From Spirochaetaceae bacterium (GTDB lineage: Bacteria > Spirochaetota > Spirochaetia > Treponematales > Breznakiellaceae): a DNA stretch of 12,576 nt. The notes beneath the pieces were generated by a model that did no database searches, was not told the origin of the DNA, and saw only the letters and a list, made by a program, of their open reading frames with translations. Positions 6,091 to 12,145 of the stretch are shown here, one piece after another. The stretch lies in the NCBI GenBank assembly GCA_031257075.1, contig JAIRPM010000064.1:1-12576 (forward strand), read 5' to 3'. The position numbers and the translations under genes are program-made. Every line of letters begins with the position of its first letter. Position 1 is the stretch's first letter.

Positions 6091-7036
6091 GCGGGCCTCC
6101 TTGTTTGGAATGAGCGGAGGGTGCGGCTTTTGACTTTTTCCCAAACAAATCCTGCCAAAATGCGCCTCGGTATTTGGACGCTATCAAGCACACAATGATT
6201 AAAAGACCGGTGAGCAGCCGGAAATCGTTGGGTTTCATCCCGATTTTGTAGCCGTGGGCGCGGGCGGCGAACATCAGTGCGCGGTAAAGGCAGGAGCCGA
6301 GTATGGCGCGGAGCGTTAGCAGCATGATTTTGTTGGTAGAAAGCAAAAATTCGCCCAGCATTACCGAAGCAAGCCCCGCCACAACAATGCCGTTGCCGCT
6401 GGACACATCGGCAAACCCGTTGTACAGGGATGCAAGCGCCCCTGCCAGTCCGACCAGCCCGTTGGAAAGCGCTACGCCCGCTGTTTTGAGGTAGGCGGGA
6501 TTTATTCCTTGCGAGATGATTAACTGCGGATTGCCGCCAAGCGCTCCAAGCGTAAGCCCGAAATCGGTGCGGAAAAAGAGGTCGCAGGCAAATTTGATAC
6601 AGACAACGAGCAGCACAAGAAAAAGCAGTACGGCAAGGTCGCCGGATACGGCGGCAAACCCGTCCAGTTTTAACACATTAAAGAACGTGCCGCTTCCGTG
6701 GTATGAAACATTGGAACGCCCGCCCATTATCCGCAGGTTGACGGAATAGAGCATCGTCATCGTGAGGATGCCGGCAAGAAGCCCCGGTACCTTCAGGCAG
6801 TTGTGAATGACGGCGGTAATAACTCCGCCCGCGCATCCGGCAAGGAAGGCCAATAAAAACGCGAGCGCCGGCGGCGTATTGTTCAGTACGCAGACGGCCA
6901 TTACCGCCCCGCCGAGCGGGAATGTCCCGTCAACGGTAAGGTCGGCAAAGTCGAGCAAGCGGAACGTGATAAACACGCCGAGCGCCACAAGCGCATAAAT
7001 CAGACCTTCTATCAGGATAGTTTGAAAAATACCCAT
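6077..7036 (-). CDS. ABC transporter permease, TrpXYZ-like system
   Basis: A 319-aa inner-membrane permease of the BPD_transp_2 superfamily, of the group that pairs with ABC_sub_bind lipoproteins (the TrpY-like permease). Seen in the sequence: a hydrophobic N-terminus, 'FADLTVDGTFPLG' (30-42), the cytoplasmic coupling loop 'GLTLGALGGNPQLIISQGIN' (160-179), 'GIVVAGLASVMLGE' (216-229), and a Lys-rich cytoplasmic tail. The ATG at 7036 begins 3 nt after the stop of the lipoprotein gene. It has no evident Shine-Dalgarno, so it is probably translated by coupling. It overlaps the ATPase gene by 14 nt. One permease gene implies a homodimer. Confidence 0.9.
   Translation of the reverse strand: MGIFQTILIEGLIYALVALGVFITFRLLDFADLTVDGTFPLGGAVMAVCVLNNTPPALAFLLAFLAGCAGGVITAVIHNCLKVPGLLAGILTMTMLYSVNLRIMGGRSNVSYHGSGTFFNVLKLDGFAAVSGDLAVLLFLVLLVVCIKFACDLFFRTDFGLTLGALGGNPQLIISQGINPAYLKTAGVALSNGLVGLAGALASLYNGFADVSSGNGIVVAGLASVMLGEFLLSTNKIMLLTLRAILGSCLYRALMFAARAHGYKIGMKPNDFRLLTGLLIIVCLIASKYRGAFWQDLFGKKSKAAPSAHSKQGGPLAHT
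6096..6102 (-). promoter_or_regulatory. ribosome-binding site that fixes the ATPase TTG start
   Basis: On the - strand AAGGAGG lies 5 nt upstream of the TTG at 6090-6088. It sits inside the last codons of the permease gene and decides in favour of the short ATPase start. Confidence 0.8.
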
Positions 7037-7039
7037 GCG

Positions 7040-8056
7040 CTATTTTTGCGTTAGTTTCCCGTTCTGAAACAGATAGTTTGCCTGCGCAAGATAGTCTTCC
7101 GGCACGGTTATACCGCAGTTGGCGGCTTGGTCAAGGTCGATAAGGAAATCAATATCGGTTTTTTCGGTAAGGAACTTTGTGGGAATATCCGCCGGTTTCT
7201 TGCCGTCGAGGAGTTGTACAACGATATCGCCGGTGGCCAGTCCGATTTTGTAGTAGTCAAAGCCAAAGGCGATGAATGCCCCGCCGTTTTTACAGGCGGT
7301 AAAATCCGCCGAAAAGAGCGGTTTTTTGTTTTTGTTGCATACTTCGGTAAGGGCGGGGAGCGCGGCAAAAACCGTATTATCGGTGGTAATGTAAATACCG
7401 TCTACACGTCCGATAATCGTTTCGGCGGCTTGCCGCAGTTCTGATGAATTGGTTATGGCCTGTTCGACGAGGGCAAGCCCTTCCGCCGCGCAGGCTTCTT
7501 TTACACGGGCAAGGCTGGACACCGAATTGTCTTCGCTGGAAGTATAAATGTAGCCGAGCGTTTTGATTTTGGCGATGTCTTTGAACATTTTGATGTGACG
7601 CGGTTCGTCTATAGCGTCCGAAACGCCGGTAACGTTCCCTTTACCCGCTTGCAGGTTGTCTACGAGTTTTGCGCCTACAGGGTCGGTTACAGCCGAAAAA
7701 ACAACCGGTATGGCGGTAATGTTGTTGGCAAGGGCAAGCGCTGCGGGCGTTGCTATGCCGACTGTTACGGCAGCATCTTCGCTCTTGAACTGAGCCGCTA
7801 TTTGGGCGGCAGCGTTCATATCGCCTGCAGCGTTCTGCAGGTCGAAGCGCACGGCTTTTCCCGATTCCGTTACCCGGTCAACAACGCCTCTCTCTACCGC
7901 GTCCAGCGCTTCATGCGCGACTATCTTGGAGACGCCGACGAGAACTTCTTTCGAAGCGGCTGGAGCCGCCTCTTGTTTTTTTTGACATGCCGAAAGCATA
8001 CCGGCTGCCGCAATTACCGCAATAGCGGCGGCAATTGAAAATCTTTTCTTTGTCAT
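7040..8056 (-). CDS. ABC transporter substrate-binding lipoprotein (ABC_sub_bind / TrpX-like)
   Basis: A 338-aa lipoprotein that captures the substrate and delivers it to the permease encoded just downstream. Its lipoprotein signal peptide has Lys/Arg at 3-5, a hydrophobic Ala/Ile core, and the lipobox 'LSAC' with lipidated C24. The mature part shows the two-lobed Rossmann-type layout of the ABC_sub_bind family (Pfam PF04392): 'VGVSKIVAHEALDAVERGV', 'AAQIAAQFKSED', 'IPVVFSAVTDPVGAKLV', 'NVTGVSD' and 'LGYIYTSSEDNS'. A streptococcal member (TrpX) has been linked to tryptophan, but family substrates vary and none can be assigned here. It is first in its operon, with its own promoter at 8089-8117 and AAGGA about 11 nt before the ATG. 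Confidence 0.92.
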   Translation of the reverse strand: MTKKRFSIAAAIAVIAAAGMLSACQKKQEAAPAASKEVLVGVSKIVAHEALDAVERGVVDRVTESGKAVRFDLQNAAGDMNAAAQIAAQFKSEDAAVTVGIATPAALALANNITAIPVVFSAVTDPVGAKLVDNLQAGKGNVTGVSDAIDEPRHIKMFKDIAKIKTLGYIYTSSEDNSVSSLARVKEACAAEGLALVEQAITNSSELRQAAETIIGRVDGIYITTDNTVFAALPALTEVCNKNKKPLFSADFTACKNGGAFIAFGFDYYKIGLATGDIVVQLLDGKKPADIPTKFLTEKTDIDFLIDLDQAANCGITVPEDYLAQANYLFQNGKLTQK

Positions 8057-8088
8057 AATTGTAAAATTCCTTATAAAAGTGATAATTC

Positions 8089-8117
8089 AGTTTATCTTTG
8101 TGTAAAAACGCTGTCAA
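8089..8117 (-). promoter_or_regulatory. sigma70-type promoter of the TrpXYZ-like operon
   Basis: On the - strand the -35 box TTGACA (8117-8112) is perfect. The spacer is 17 bp and the -10 box is TAAACT (8094-8089, 4 of 6). The expected start is near 8082, about 26 nt before the lipoprotein ATG. The leader is too short for an attenuator or T-box. Confidence 0.6.
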
Positions 8118-8136
8118 TATGGGCCGTATTGCCGCT

Positions 8137-8171
8137 GAGGGGCAAACAAATAAGCAGTGAGAACGCCCCTC
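8137..8171. repeat. 7-bp inverted repeat between divergent promoters
   Basis: GAGGGGC (8137-8143) and GCCCCTC (8165-8171) are exact complements separated by 21 bp. The right arm abuts the presumed -35 of rplM and the left arm lies 20 bp upstream of the -35 of the ABC operon. It may be an operator or may be chance; no regulator gene is adjacent. Confidence 0.3.
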
Positions 8172-8200
8172 TTGCATAAAAATTTAGTTTTATACATAAT
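8172..8200 (+). promoter_or_regulatory. probable promoter of rplM-rpsI
   Basis: The -10-like box CATAAT (8195-8200, 5 of 6) lies 17 bp after a poor -35 TTGCAT (8172-8177), in an A/T-rich stretch. It would start transcription near 8207, about 55 nt before the rplM ATG. The -35 is weak, so the call is tentative. Confidence 0.4.
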
Positions 8201-8261
8201 TAAAATCTGTCCGTGAATATAGAACTTTGAGGACAGCCTTAGTGAGGGTATAGAGGAATCT

Positions 8262-8690
8262 ATGAAGACTATTTTTGAAAAACCTGCCGAAGTTGAACGC
8301 AAATGGTTTGTTATTGATGCTGCGGGTAAAAGCCCCGGCCGGATTGCCGCCCGTGCCGCGTCTATAGTGCGCGGAAAAGAAAAGGCGGCCTATGTTCCCC
8401 ATCAGGAAGTAGGCGATTATGTTGTGGTAATTAATTGCGAAAAAGCAAAAATGACAGGCCGCAAAACAGAAAACAAACTTTATCATCATCATACCGGTTA
8501 TCCCGGCGGGCTTGTCAGCGAAACGTATGCGCGGCTTGCGGCGCGGAAACCTGCCGCTCCTCTGGAGTTGGCGGTCAAAGGAATGTTGCCCAAAGGCCCT
8601 CTCGGGCGCAAACTTTTTAGCAACGTAAAAGTTTATGCGGGGCCTGAACATCCGCACAAAGCTCAAAATCCAGAACTTATTCAAGTATAG
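8262..8690 (+). CDS. rplM: 50S ribosomal protein L13
   Basis: A 142-aa ribosomal protein that binds 23S rRNA early in large-subunit assembly. Characteristic segments are the N-terminal 'ERKWFVIDAAGKSPGRIAA', 'KMTGRKTENKLYHHHTGYPGG' (63-83, the L13 signature area), and 'GMLPKGPLGRKLFSNVKVYAGPEHPH' near the C-terminus. The length is normal. The ATG at 8262 has GAGGA (8253-8257), 4 nt upstream. It is followed after 8 nt by rpsI, the conserved L13-S9 pair of nearly all bacteria. Confidence 0.98.
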   Translation: MKTIFEKPAEVERKWFVIDAAGKSPGRIAARAASIVRGKEKAAYVPHQEVGDYVVVINCEKAKMTGRKTENKLYHHHTGYPGGLVSETYARLAARKPAAPLELAVKGMLPKGPLGRKLFSNVKVYAGPEHPHKAQNPELIQV

Positions 8691-8698
8691 AGGTAGTT

Positions 8699-9094
8699 GT
8701 GACAAAAAAGAATTTAGGTATGGGAACGGGCAGAAGAAAGACTTCGGTGGCTCGTGTGTACATCCGCGAAGGCAGCGGGACTATTACGATTAACGGTAAG
8801 GATATAAGCGCCTACTTTGCGCAGGAAGAACATGAAAAAGTTGTACGGCAGCCTTTGCTGGTAACATCTTCCGGCACTGATTTTGACGTGGTAATAAACG
8901 TTTACGGAGGCGGCTCGAATGGTCAGGCGGGGGCATGCCGGCATGGCATTGCGCGCGCGCTTTGCCAAATCGATGAAGCGAACTATAGGCCGCTTCGCGC
9001 CAACGGTTTTTTAACCCGCGATTCACGGATGGTTGAGCGCAAAAAGTACGGCCAGCGCGGCGCGCGCCGGCGCTTCCAGTTTAGCAAACGGTAG
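8699..9094 (+). CDS. rpsI: 30S ribosomal protein S9
   Basis: A 131-aa small-subunit protein whose C-terminal tail reaches the P-site tRNA. It shows 'GTGRRKTSVARV' (9-20), 'INGKDISAYF', 'YGGGSNGQAGACRHGIARAL', and the canonical end 'KYGQRGARRRFQFSKR' with its terminal Lys-Arg. It starts with GTG at 8699, with AGAGG 5 nt upstream overlapping the rplM stop, so the two are co-translated. No clear terminator follows. Confidence 0.98.
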   Translation: MTKKNLGMGTGRRKTSVARVYIREGSGTITINGKDISAYFAQEEHEKVVRQPLLVTSSGTDFDVVINVYGGGSNGQAGACRHGIARALCQIDEANYRPLRANGFLTRDSRMVERKKYGQRGARRRFQFSKR

Positions 9095-9211
9095 GAAAAC
9101 GCTGGTTAAATCCAATCGCCGATAGGGAATAAAGTCCGCTGCCGGCGTTGTCCCAGCCTTGCGCCGAAACGGCGGCATTGGCGGGGTTCCGGCGCTCAAC
9201 AAAAACAAACT
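9095..9211. other. rpsI to aminotransferase spacer, no recognised element
   Basis: A 117-bp GC-rich stretch with imperfect self-complementarity around 9134-9174 (parts of CCGCTGCCGGCG against CGCCGAAACGGCGG) but no T tract. I see no convincing promoter and no Shine-Dalgarno before the ATG at 9212. The last 15 bases are A-rich. The following gene may be read from the ribosomal-protein transcript. Confidence 0.4.
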
Positions 9212-10522
9212 ATGAATCATTTGGCGCTGGAACTAAACAAAATTCTGGAAGAAACTGTCGCGTACAGACTTTTGTCGGATTTAGGGAAGCGTATTTATTT
9301 TCCAAAAGGCATTATTGCGCAATCGGCGGAAGCGAAAAAAAACGCTCACCGCGCCAATGCTACGATAGGTATGGCCTGCCGCGGCGGGAAACCTTTGCGT
9401 CTGCAAGTGTTTGCCGAGCAGTTTCCATGCTTTACCGAAAGCGAATCGGTAGCCTATGCGCCCACAGCCGGCGTTGAGAAGTTGCGCTATCTGTGGCAAG
9501 ACCAAATTCTTCGGAAAAATTCCCTTATTGCCGAATCGGACATTTCATTGCCGGTCATAGTTCCGGGGCTTACCGCCGGTATCTCGTATGCCGCCGACCT
9601 TTTTTGGGATGTGGGGCAGCCAATACTTGCAAGCGCTCCGTGCTGGGACAATTATAGCCTGATTTTTGAAGAACGCCGGGAAGCGTTATTGAAAGGCATC
9701 CCTTTTGTACATGAAAATTTTACGGCCGCCACCTCTGCCCTTGATTTACCTGCTATCGAAAAAGCGGTGCAAAACGAAGCAAAAACCGGCGCGGTGCGGC
9801 TTATTCTCAATTTCCCCAACAATCCCACCGGTTACAGCGTTAGCGTTCATGAAGCGGATGCTCTTGTGTCCATACTGAACAAAGCGGCCGAGGGGGGCGC
9901 TGCCGTGCTTGTCCTTTGCGATGATGCATATTTCGGCCTTTTCTATGAAAAAGAAACGTACAAAGAATCGCTTTTTGGTAAACTGGCCAATCTGCACAAA
10001 AATATTCTTGCGGTGAAAATTGACGGCCCTACGAAAGAAGATTATGTGTGGGGGCTGCGCCTTGCCGCCGTTACATTTGGCTGCAAGGGAATGAACGAGG
10101 CCTGTTACGAAGCGCTCGTAAAAAAAATGATGGGTTTGATACGTTCATCGGTTTCGTGCGCCAATACGCCTTCTCAGTATGCTTTTATCAAAGCGCATGA
10201 CACGACCGGCATCGAAGACGAAAAGCGCGCCTATTTTGATATGCTGAAACAACGCTATGAACTGGTTAAACATTTTGTCGCAAACCATAAAGCGCCCGCT
10301 TTTCTCAAACCGCTGCCTTTTAATTCGGGGTATTTTATGTGTTTTCGCATTGACGGCATCCGCGCGGAAGATGTACGGCAAAAATTGCTTGCTGAATACG
10401 GCATCGGCACCATTGCCATAAGCGGCAGTGGAAATAGCGATTACCTGCGTATCGCGTTTTCTTCGCTCGAAAATCACCAAATAGAAGATGTATACCATAG
10501 GCTTTATGAACTTGACGTATAG
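9212..10522 (+). CDS. class I/II PLP-dependent aminotransferase, substrate unknown
   Basis: A 436-aa cytoplasmic fold-type I PLP enzyme. Recognisable residues in order are 'FPNNPTG' (201-207, with N204), 'CDDAYFGLFYE' (236-246, D238 and Y240 for the cofactor), the cofactor lysine region 'KIDGPTKEDYVWGLRL' (269-284) and 'YLRIAFSS' (411-418, R413 for the substrate carboxylate). K275 lies six residues before G281 and eight before R283, the same spacing as in DapL and AspC-type enzymes, so it is the likely Schiff-base lysine. However, the usual S-x-S-K reads G-P-T-K. The N-terminal 'YFPKGIIAQSAEAKKNAHRANATIGMA' suggests a distinct subgroup. Amino-acid transaminase is the likely role, but specificity cannot be told. 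Only 24% or so would be expected to match DapL by eye, so it is not a duplicate. Start: the only ATG available; no Shine-Dalgarno. Confidence 0.85.
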   Translation: MNHLALELNKILEETVAYRLLSDLGKRIYFPKGIIAQSAEAKKNAHRANATIGMACRGGKPLRLQVFAEQFPCFTESESVAYAPTAGVEKLRYLWQDQILRKNSLIAESDISLPVIVPGLTAGISYAADLFWDVGQPILASAPCWDNYSLIFEERREALLKGIPFVHENFTAATSALDLPAIEKAVQNEAKTGAVRLILNFPNNPTGYSVSVHEADALVSILNKAAEGGAAVLVLCDDAYFGLFYEKETYKESLFGKLANLHKNILAVKIDGPTKEDYVWGLRLAAVTFGCKGMNEACYEALVKKMMGLIRSSVSCANTPSQYAFIKAHDTTGIEDEKRAYFDMLKQRYELVKHFVANHKAPAFLKPLPFNSGYFMCFRIDGIRAEDVRQKLLAEYGIGTIAISGSGNSDYLRIAFSSLENHQIEDVYHRLYELDV

Positions 10523-10552
10523 AATATGAGCCGGCTCTCCTGTAGGCGGCAT

Positions 10553-10592
10553 AAAAAAGGGGATGCTCCTGCACCGCTACAGTTGCATCCCC
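10553..10592 (-). terminator. intrinsic terminator of the outer-membrane protein gene
   Basis: Read on the - strand, GGGGATGC (10592-10585) pairs with GCATCCCC (10566-10559). An inner CTG/CAG extension closes the loop, and six Ts follow (10558-10553). It lies 30 nt past the porin stop. In the + direction it has the same stem but no T run, so it serves the aminotransferase poorly. A smaller 6-bp hairpin (TTCTTC/GAAGAA, 10596-10611) sits between the porin stop and the terminator. Confidence 0.8.
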
Positions 10593-10621
10593 AAATTCTT
10601 CTTATGAAGAAGGTTTAAAAA

Positions 10622-11518
10622 CTAAAAGTTGAATTTAAGCCCGATGGCAGGCGCAAAACTGATATCAGCCTTTACGTCATTGCCAATCTCGTCGATTTCC
10701 GCTTTTACATACGCTTTGAGGTTGTTCAAAATCGCGTACTGTACGAGCGGGGTAATCTTTATACCCTGCTTTTTGACACCGTCTTTGTAGAGCGGAATGT
10801 TGCCGGTAAGTTCAAAGTAGAGGGCGTTCAGGGTGTAATTTGCCTGAATTTCTACAGTTGACACAAAATAGTCGTTGTCACCGGTTTTGTACTTTTGCCA
10901 TCCATCATCATCGAGCTTATCCTTAACGTAAGCGAAATGGTTGAGTGGCTGTAATTCAAATTCGGCATAGATATCAAAGCCGTTCTTGGCGAATTCTACT
11001 TTCGGCTTCAGGTAGATGTACGGTTTGAGCAGGTTGTAACCAAAGCCACCGCCGTCACCCAAAACCGGAATCTGCAAGGACAGGGTGAGAGCGTTTTCCA
11101 AAAGCCCGTAACTAATACCCGGCCTGAATGCCGAACCGTCACCCAACATAATCCAAATCTTCAATGGGTCAGAAATCGTGTACCGGAACTGCGCATAAGT
11201 ATTGGTCAATGTCCACAAGCCAACCTTCTCAGGCGGATTAGTGCCATCTACGAGTGTTGCTTCCATACGGCCTTCAAAGTCAAATTTGCCCTTGGCACCG
11301 GTAAAAGTAACACGGGGGAGCATCCACCGCGCCTGGCCGGGTTTGTATTCGACCGCTTTTCCATTGCCGATAAAGGCATAATCTTCGCCGGCTACATTCC
11401 CGAAATTAAGTTCGGTCATCAGTTCAACGCCCCACTTAACCCCGCTCTCATCATCTTGCGCCCATACCGCCGGAATGGCGAGGGCGAAAGCCGCTAAAAC
11501 AGAAAATACTTTTCTCAT
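10622..11518 (-). CDS. secreted beta-barrel outer-membrane protein, porin-like
   Basis: A 298-aa protein with a clear Sec signal peptide: Arg-Lys at 2-3, hydrophobic core 4-17, cleavage expected after 'AVWA' at residue 20. The mature part is a succession of short alternating polar/hydrophobic strands separated by Gly/Asp/Asn turns, with many Tyr and Trp, and it ends 'GLKFNF'. The terminal Phe and this pattern are typical of BAM-inserted outer-membrane barrels. No specific family is recognised. AGGAGG lies 5 nt before the ATG. Upstream are a strong promoter (TTGACA-N17-TATCAT) and a leader of about 84 nt, and a terminator follows, so this is a well-expressed single gene. A divergent HTH regulator and shared palindromes suggest transcriptional control. 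The cargo is unknown. Confidence 0.75.
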   Translation of the reverse strand: MRKVFSVLAAFALAIPAVWAQDDESGVKWGVELMTELNFGNVAGEDYAFIGNGKAVEYKPGQARWMLPRVTFTGAKGKFDFEGRMEATLVDGTNPPEKVGLWTLTNTYAQFRYTISDPLKIWIMLGDGSAFRPGISYGLLENALTLSLQIPVLGDGGGFGYNLLKPYIYLKPKVEFAKNGFDIYAEFELQPLNHFAYVKDKLDDDGWQKYKTGDNDYFVSTVEIQANYTLNALYFELTGNIPLYKDGVKKQGIKITPLVQYAILNNLKAYVKAEIDEIGNDVKADISFAPAIGLKFNF

Positions 11519-11565
11519 ATTTTCCTCCTAAAAAATTTTTCAGGCGCAAAGCGGTGCGGCATCAT
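11515..11565 (-). CDS. possible 16-aa leader peptide in the porin 5' UTR
   Basis: On the - strand an ATG-ATG at 11565-11560 opens a 16-codon frame (MMPHRFAPEKFFRRKI). Its TGA (11517-11515) overlaps the porin ATG as ATGA. The porin Shine-Dalgarno AGGAGG lies inside it. A good ribosome-binding site of its own is lacking (only ACAGG close by, or AGGAG about 20 nt upstream). It may be a regulatory leader ORF coupled to the porin, or chance. Confidence 0.25.
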   Translation of the reverse strand: MMPHRFAPEKFFRRKI

Positions 11566-11608
11566 AGCCTGTTCGCGCCCTTTCACTCCTACGAGCGTTA
11601 TACTAAAT

Positions 11609-11637
11609 ATGATATAGAATTATATCAAAAATGTCAA
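11609..11637 (-). promoter_or_regulatory. strong promoter of the outer-membrane protein gene
   Basis: On the - strand the -35 box TTGACA (11637-11632) is perfect, the spacer is 17 bp, and the -10 box TATCAT (11614-11609) matches 5 of 6. Transcription is expected to start near 11602. The palindrome at 11611-11626 fills most of the spacer and overlaps the -10, so a bound protein would block RNA polymerase. Confidence 0.75.
11611..11626. promoter_or_regulatory. putative operator 1 (GATATA-N4-TATATC)
   Basis: A 16-bp inverted repeat with half-sites GATATA (11611-11616) and TATATC (11621-11626) is separated by GAAT. It lies within the core promoter of the porin gene. The same half-site recurs in operator 2 beside the HTH gene, which suggests one dimeric regulator binds both. 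Confidence 0.55.
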
Positions 11638-11652
11638 GTAGGGAGATAAAAA

Positions 11653-11670
11653 TATATCGGTAATGATATA
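11653..11670. promoter_or_regulatory. putative operator 2 (TATATC-N6-GATATA)
   Basis: An 18-bp inverted repeat with TATATC (11653-11658) and GATATA (11665-11670) ends 5 bp before the ATG of the HTH regulator. The half-sites are the same as in operator 1 but in everted order. It covers the place where the regulator's -10 and ribosome-binding site should be, which fits negative autoregulation. Confidence 0.5.
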
Positions 11671-11675
11671 GGGCT

Positions 11676-11996
11676 ATGTACCTTGAGCATTTGGTCATTG
11701 AAAACATCAAGCGAATCCGCAAAGAGAAGGGCATTACGCAGGAACGTCTGGCGGAAGCCTGCGAAACTTCGACCAGTTACATCGGCCTTATGGAGACTTT
11801 CCAGAACATTCCCAAGTTGTCTACTATAGAAAAGATTGCCGCCGCGCTTGGTATTCATCCCGCCGCCCTCTTTTTTGACAGCCGCGGCCTTCCCGGCATC
11901 CGTGAACAGCAGATATCCGCCCTTAAAGCAAACGTCCTTTCCATCCTGGATTCCGAACTGGACTCTGCTCTCAGGTCTGCAGCAGGTATCGGGTAG
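11676..11996 (+). CDS. XRE-family helix-turn-helix regulator
   Basis: A 106-aa DNA-binding protein of the XRE/Cro (HTH_3) type. The HTH spans about residues 8-63: 'IENIKRIRKEKGITQERLAE' for the first helices, the recognition helix near 'STSYIGLMETFQN' (32-44), then 'PKLSTIEKIAAALGIHPAALF'. The last 40 residues are a short tail without a recognised domain, possibly for dimerisation. It is divergent from the porin gene across a 157-bp region with two palindromes, so it probably represses that gene and itself. The ATG at 11676 has only AGGG 2 nt upstream and no clear promoter, so it may be leaderless or weakly expressed. No toxin partner is next to it; the following gene is separated by 149 bp with its own signals. 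Confidence 0.88.
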   Translation: MYLEHLVIENIKRIRKEKGITQERLAEACETSTSYIGLMETFQNIPKLSTIEKIAAALGIHPAALFFDSRGLPGIREQQISALKANVLSILDSELDSALRSAAGIG

Positions 11997-12145
11997 AAGG
12001 CCACGCGGAAACAGGCCGTGCGCAGGCAATGCGGCAAAAAACGGTAAACCCGCACAATCACTTAAAGCAAAACACACAGTCAGCGCCTTATAATAAGTGT
12101 GGTATTTGAAATATGAATGCCGTATACTTTATTAGGGGAGCAATT
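11997..12145 (+). promoter_or_regulatory. spacer with candidate -10 boxes for the repeat protein
   Basis: This 149-bp stretch contains a perfect TATAAT (12089-12094) and a TATACT (12123-12128), but neither has a recognisable -35 at 16-18 bp. AGGGGAG (12134-12140), 5 nt before the ATG at 12146, is a good ribosome-binding site. No terminator for the HTH gene is evident. Confidence 0.35.

Noticed and set aside
6091..6144. 18-codon extension of the ABC ATPase starting at TTG 6144
   Set aside because: AAGGAGG immediately before the TTG at 6090 and the typical ABC beginning MLILNNV favour the shorter start.
5221..6198. Several + strand frames opposite the ABC ATPase
   Set aside because: Antisense shadows; the - strand frame carries all ABC motifs and a supported start.
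8057..8088. T-box or tryptophan attenuator before the TrpX-like lipoprotein
   Set aside because: The predicted leader is about 26 nt, with no hairpin, Trp-codon run or T-box sequence.
11676..12145. HTH gene as antitoxin of a toxin-antitoxin pair
   Set aside because: No toxin-sized gene overlaps or abuts it. The next gene is 149 bp away with its own ribosome-binding site and encodes a coiled-coil protein, while the palindromes point to the divergent porin gene.
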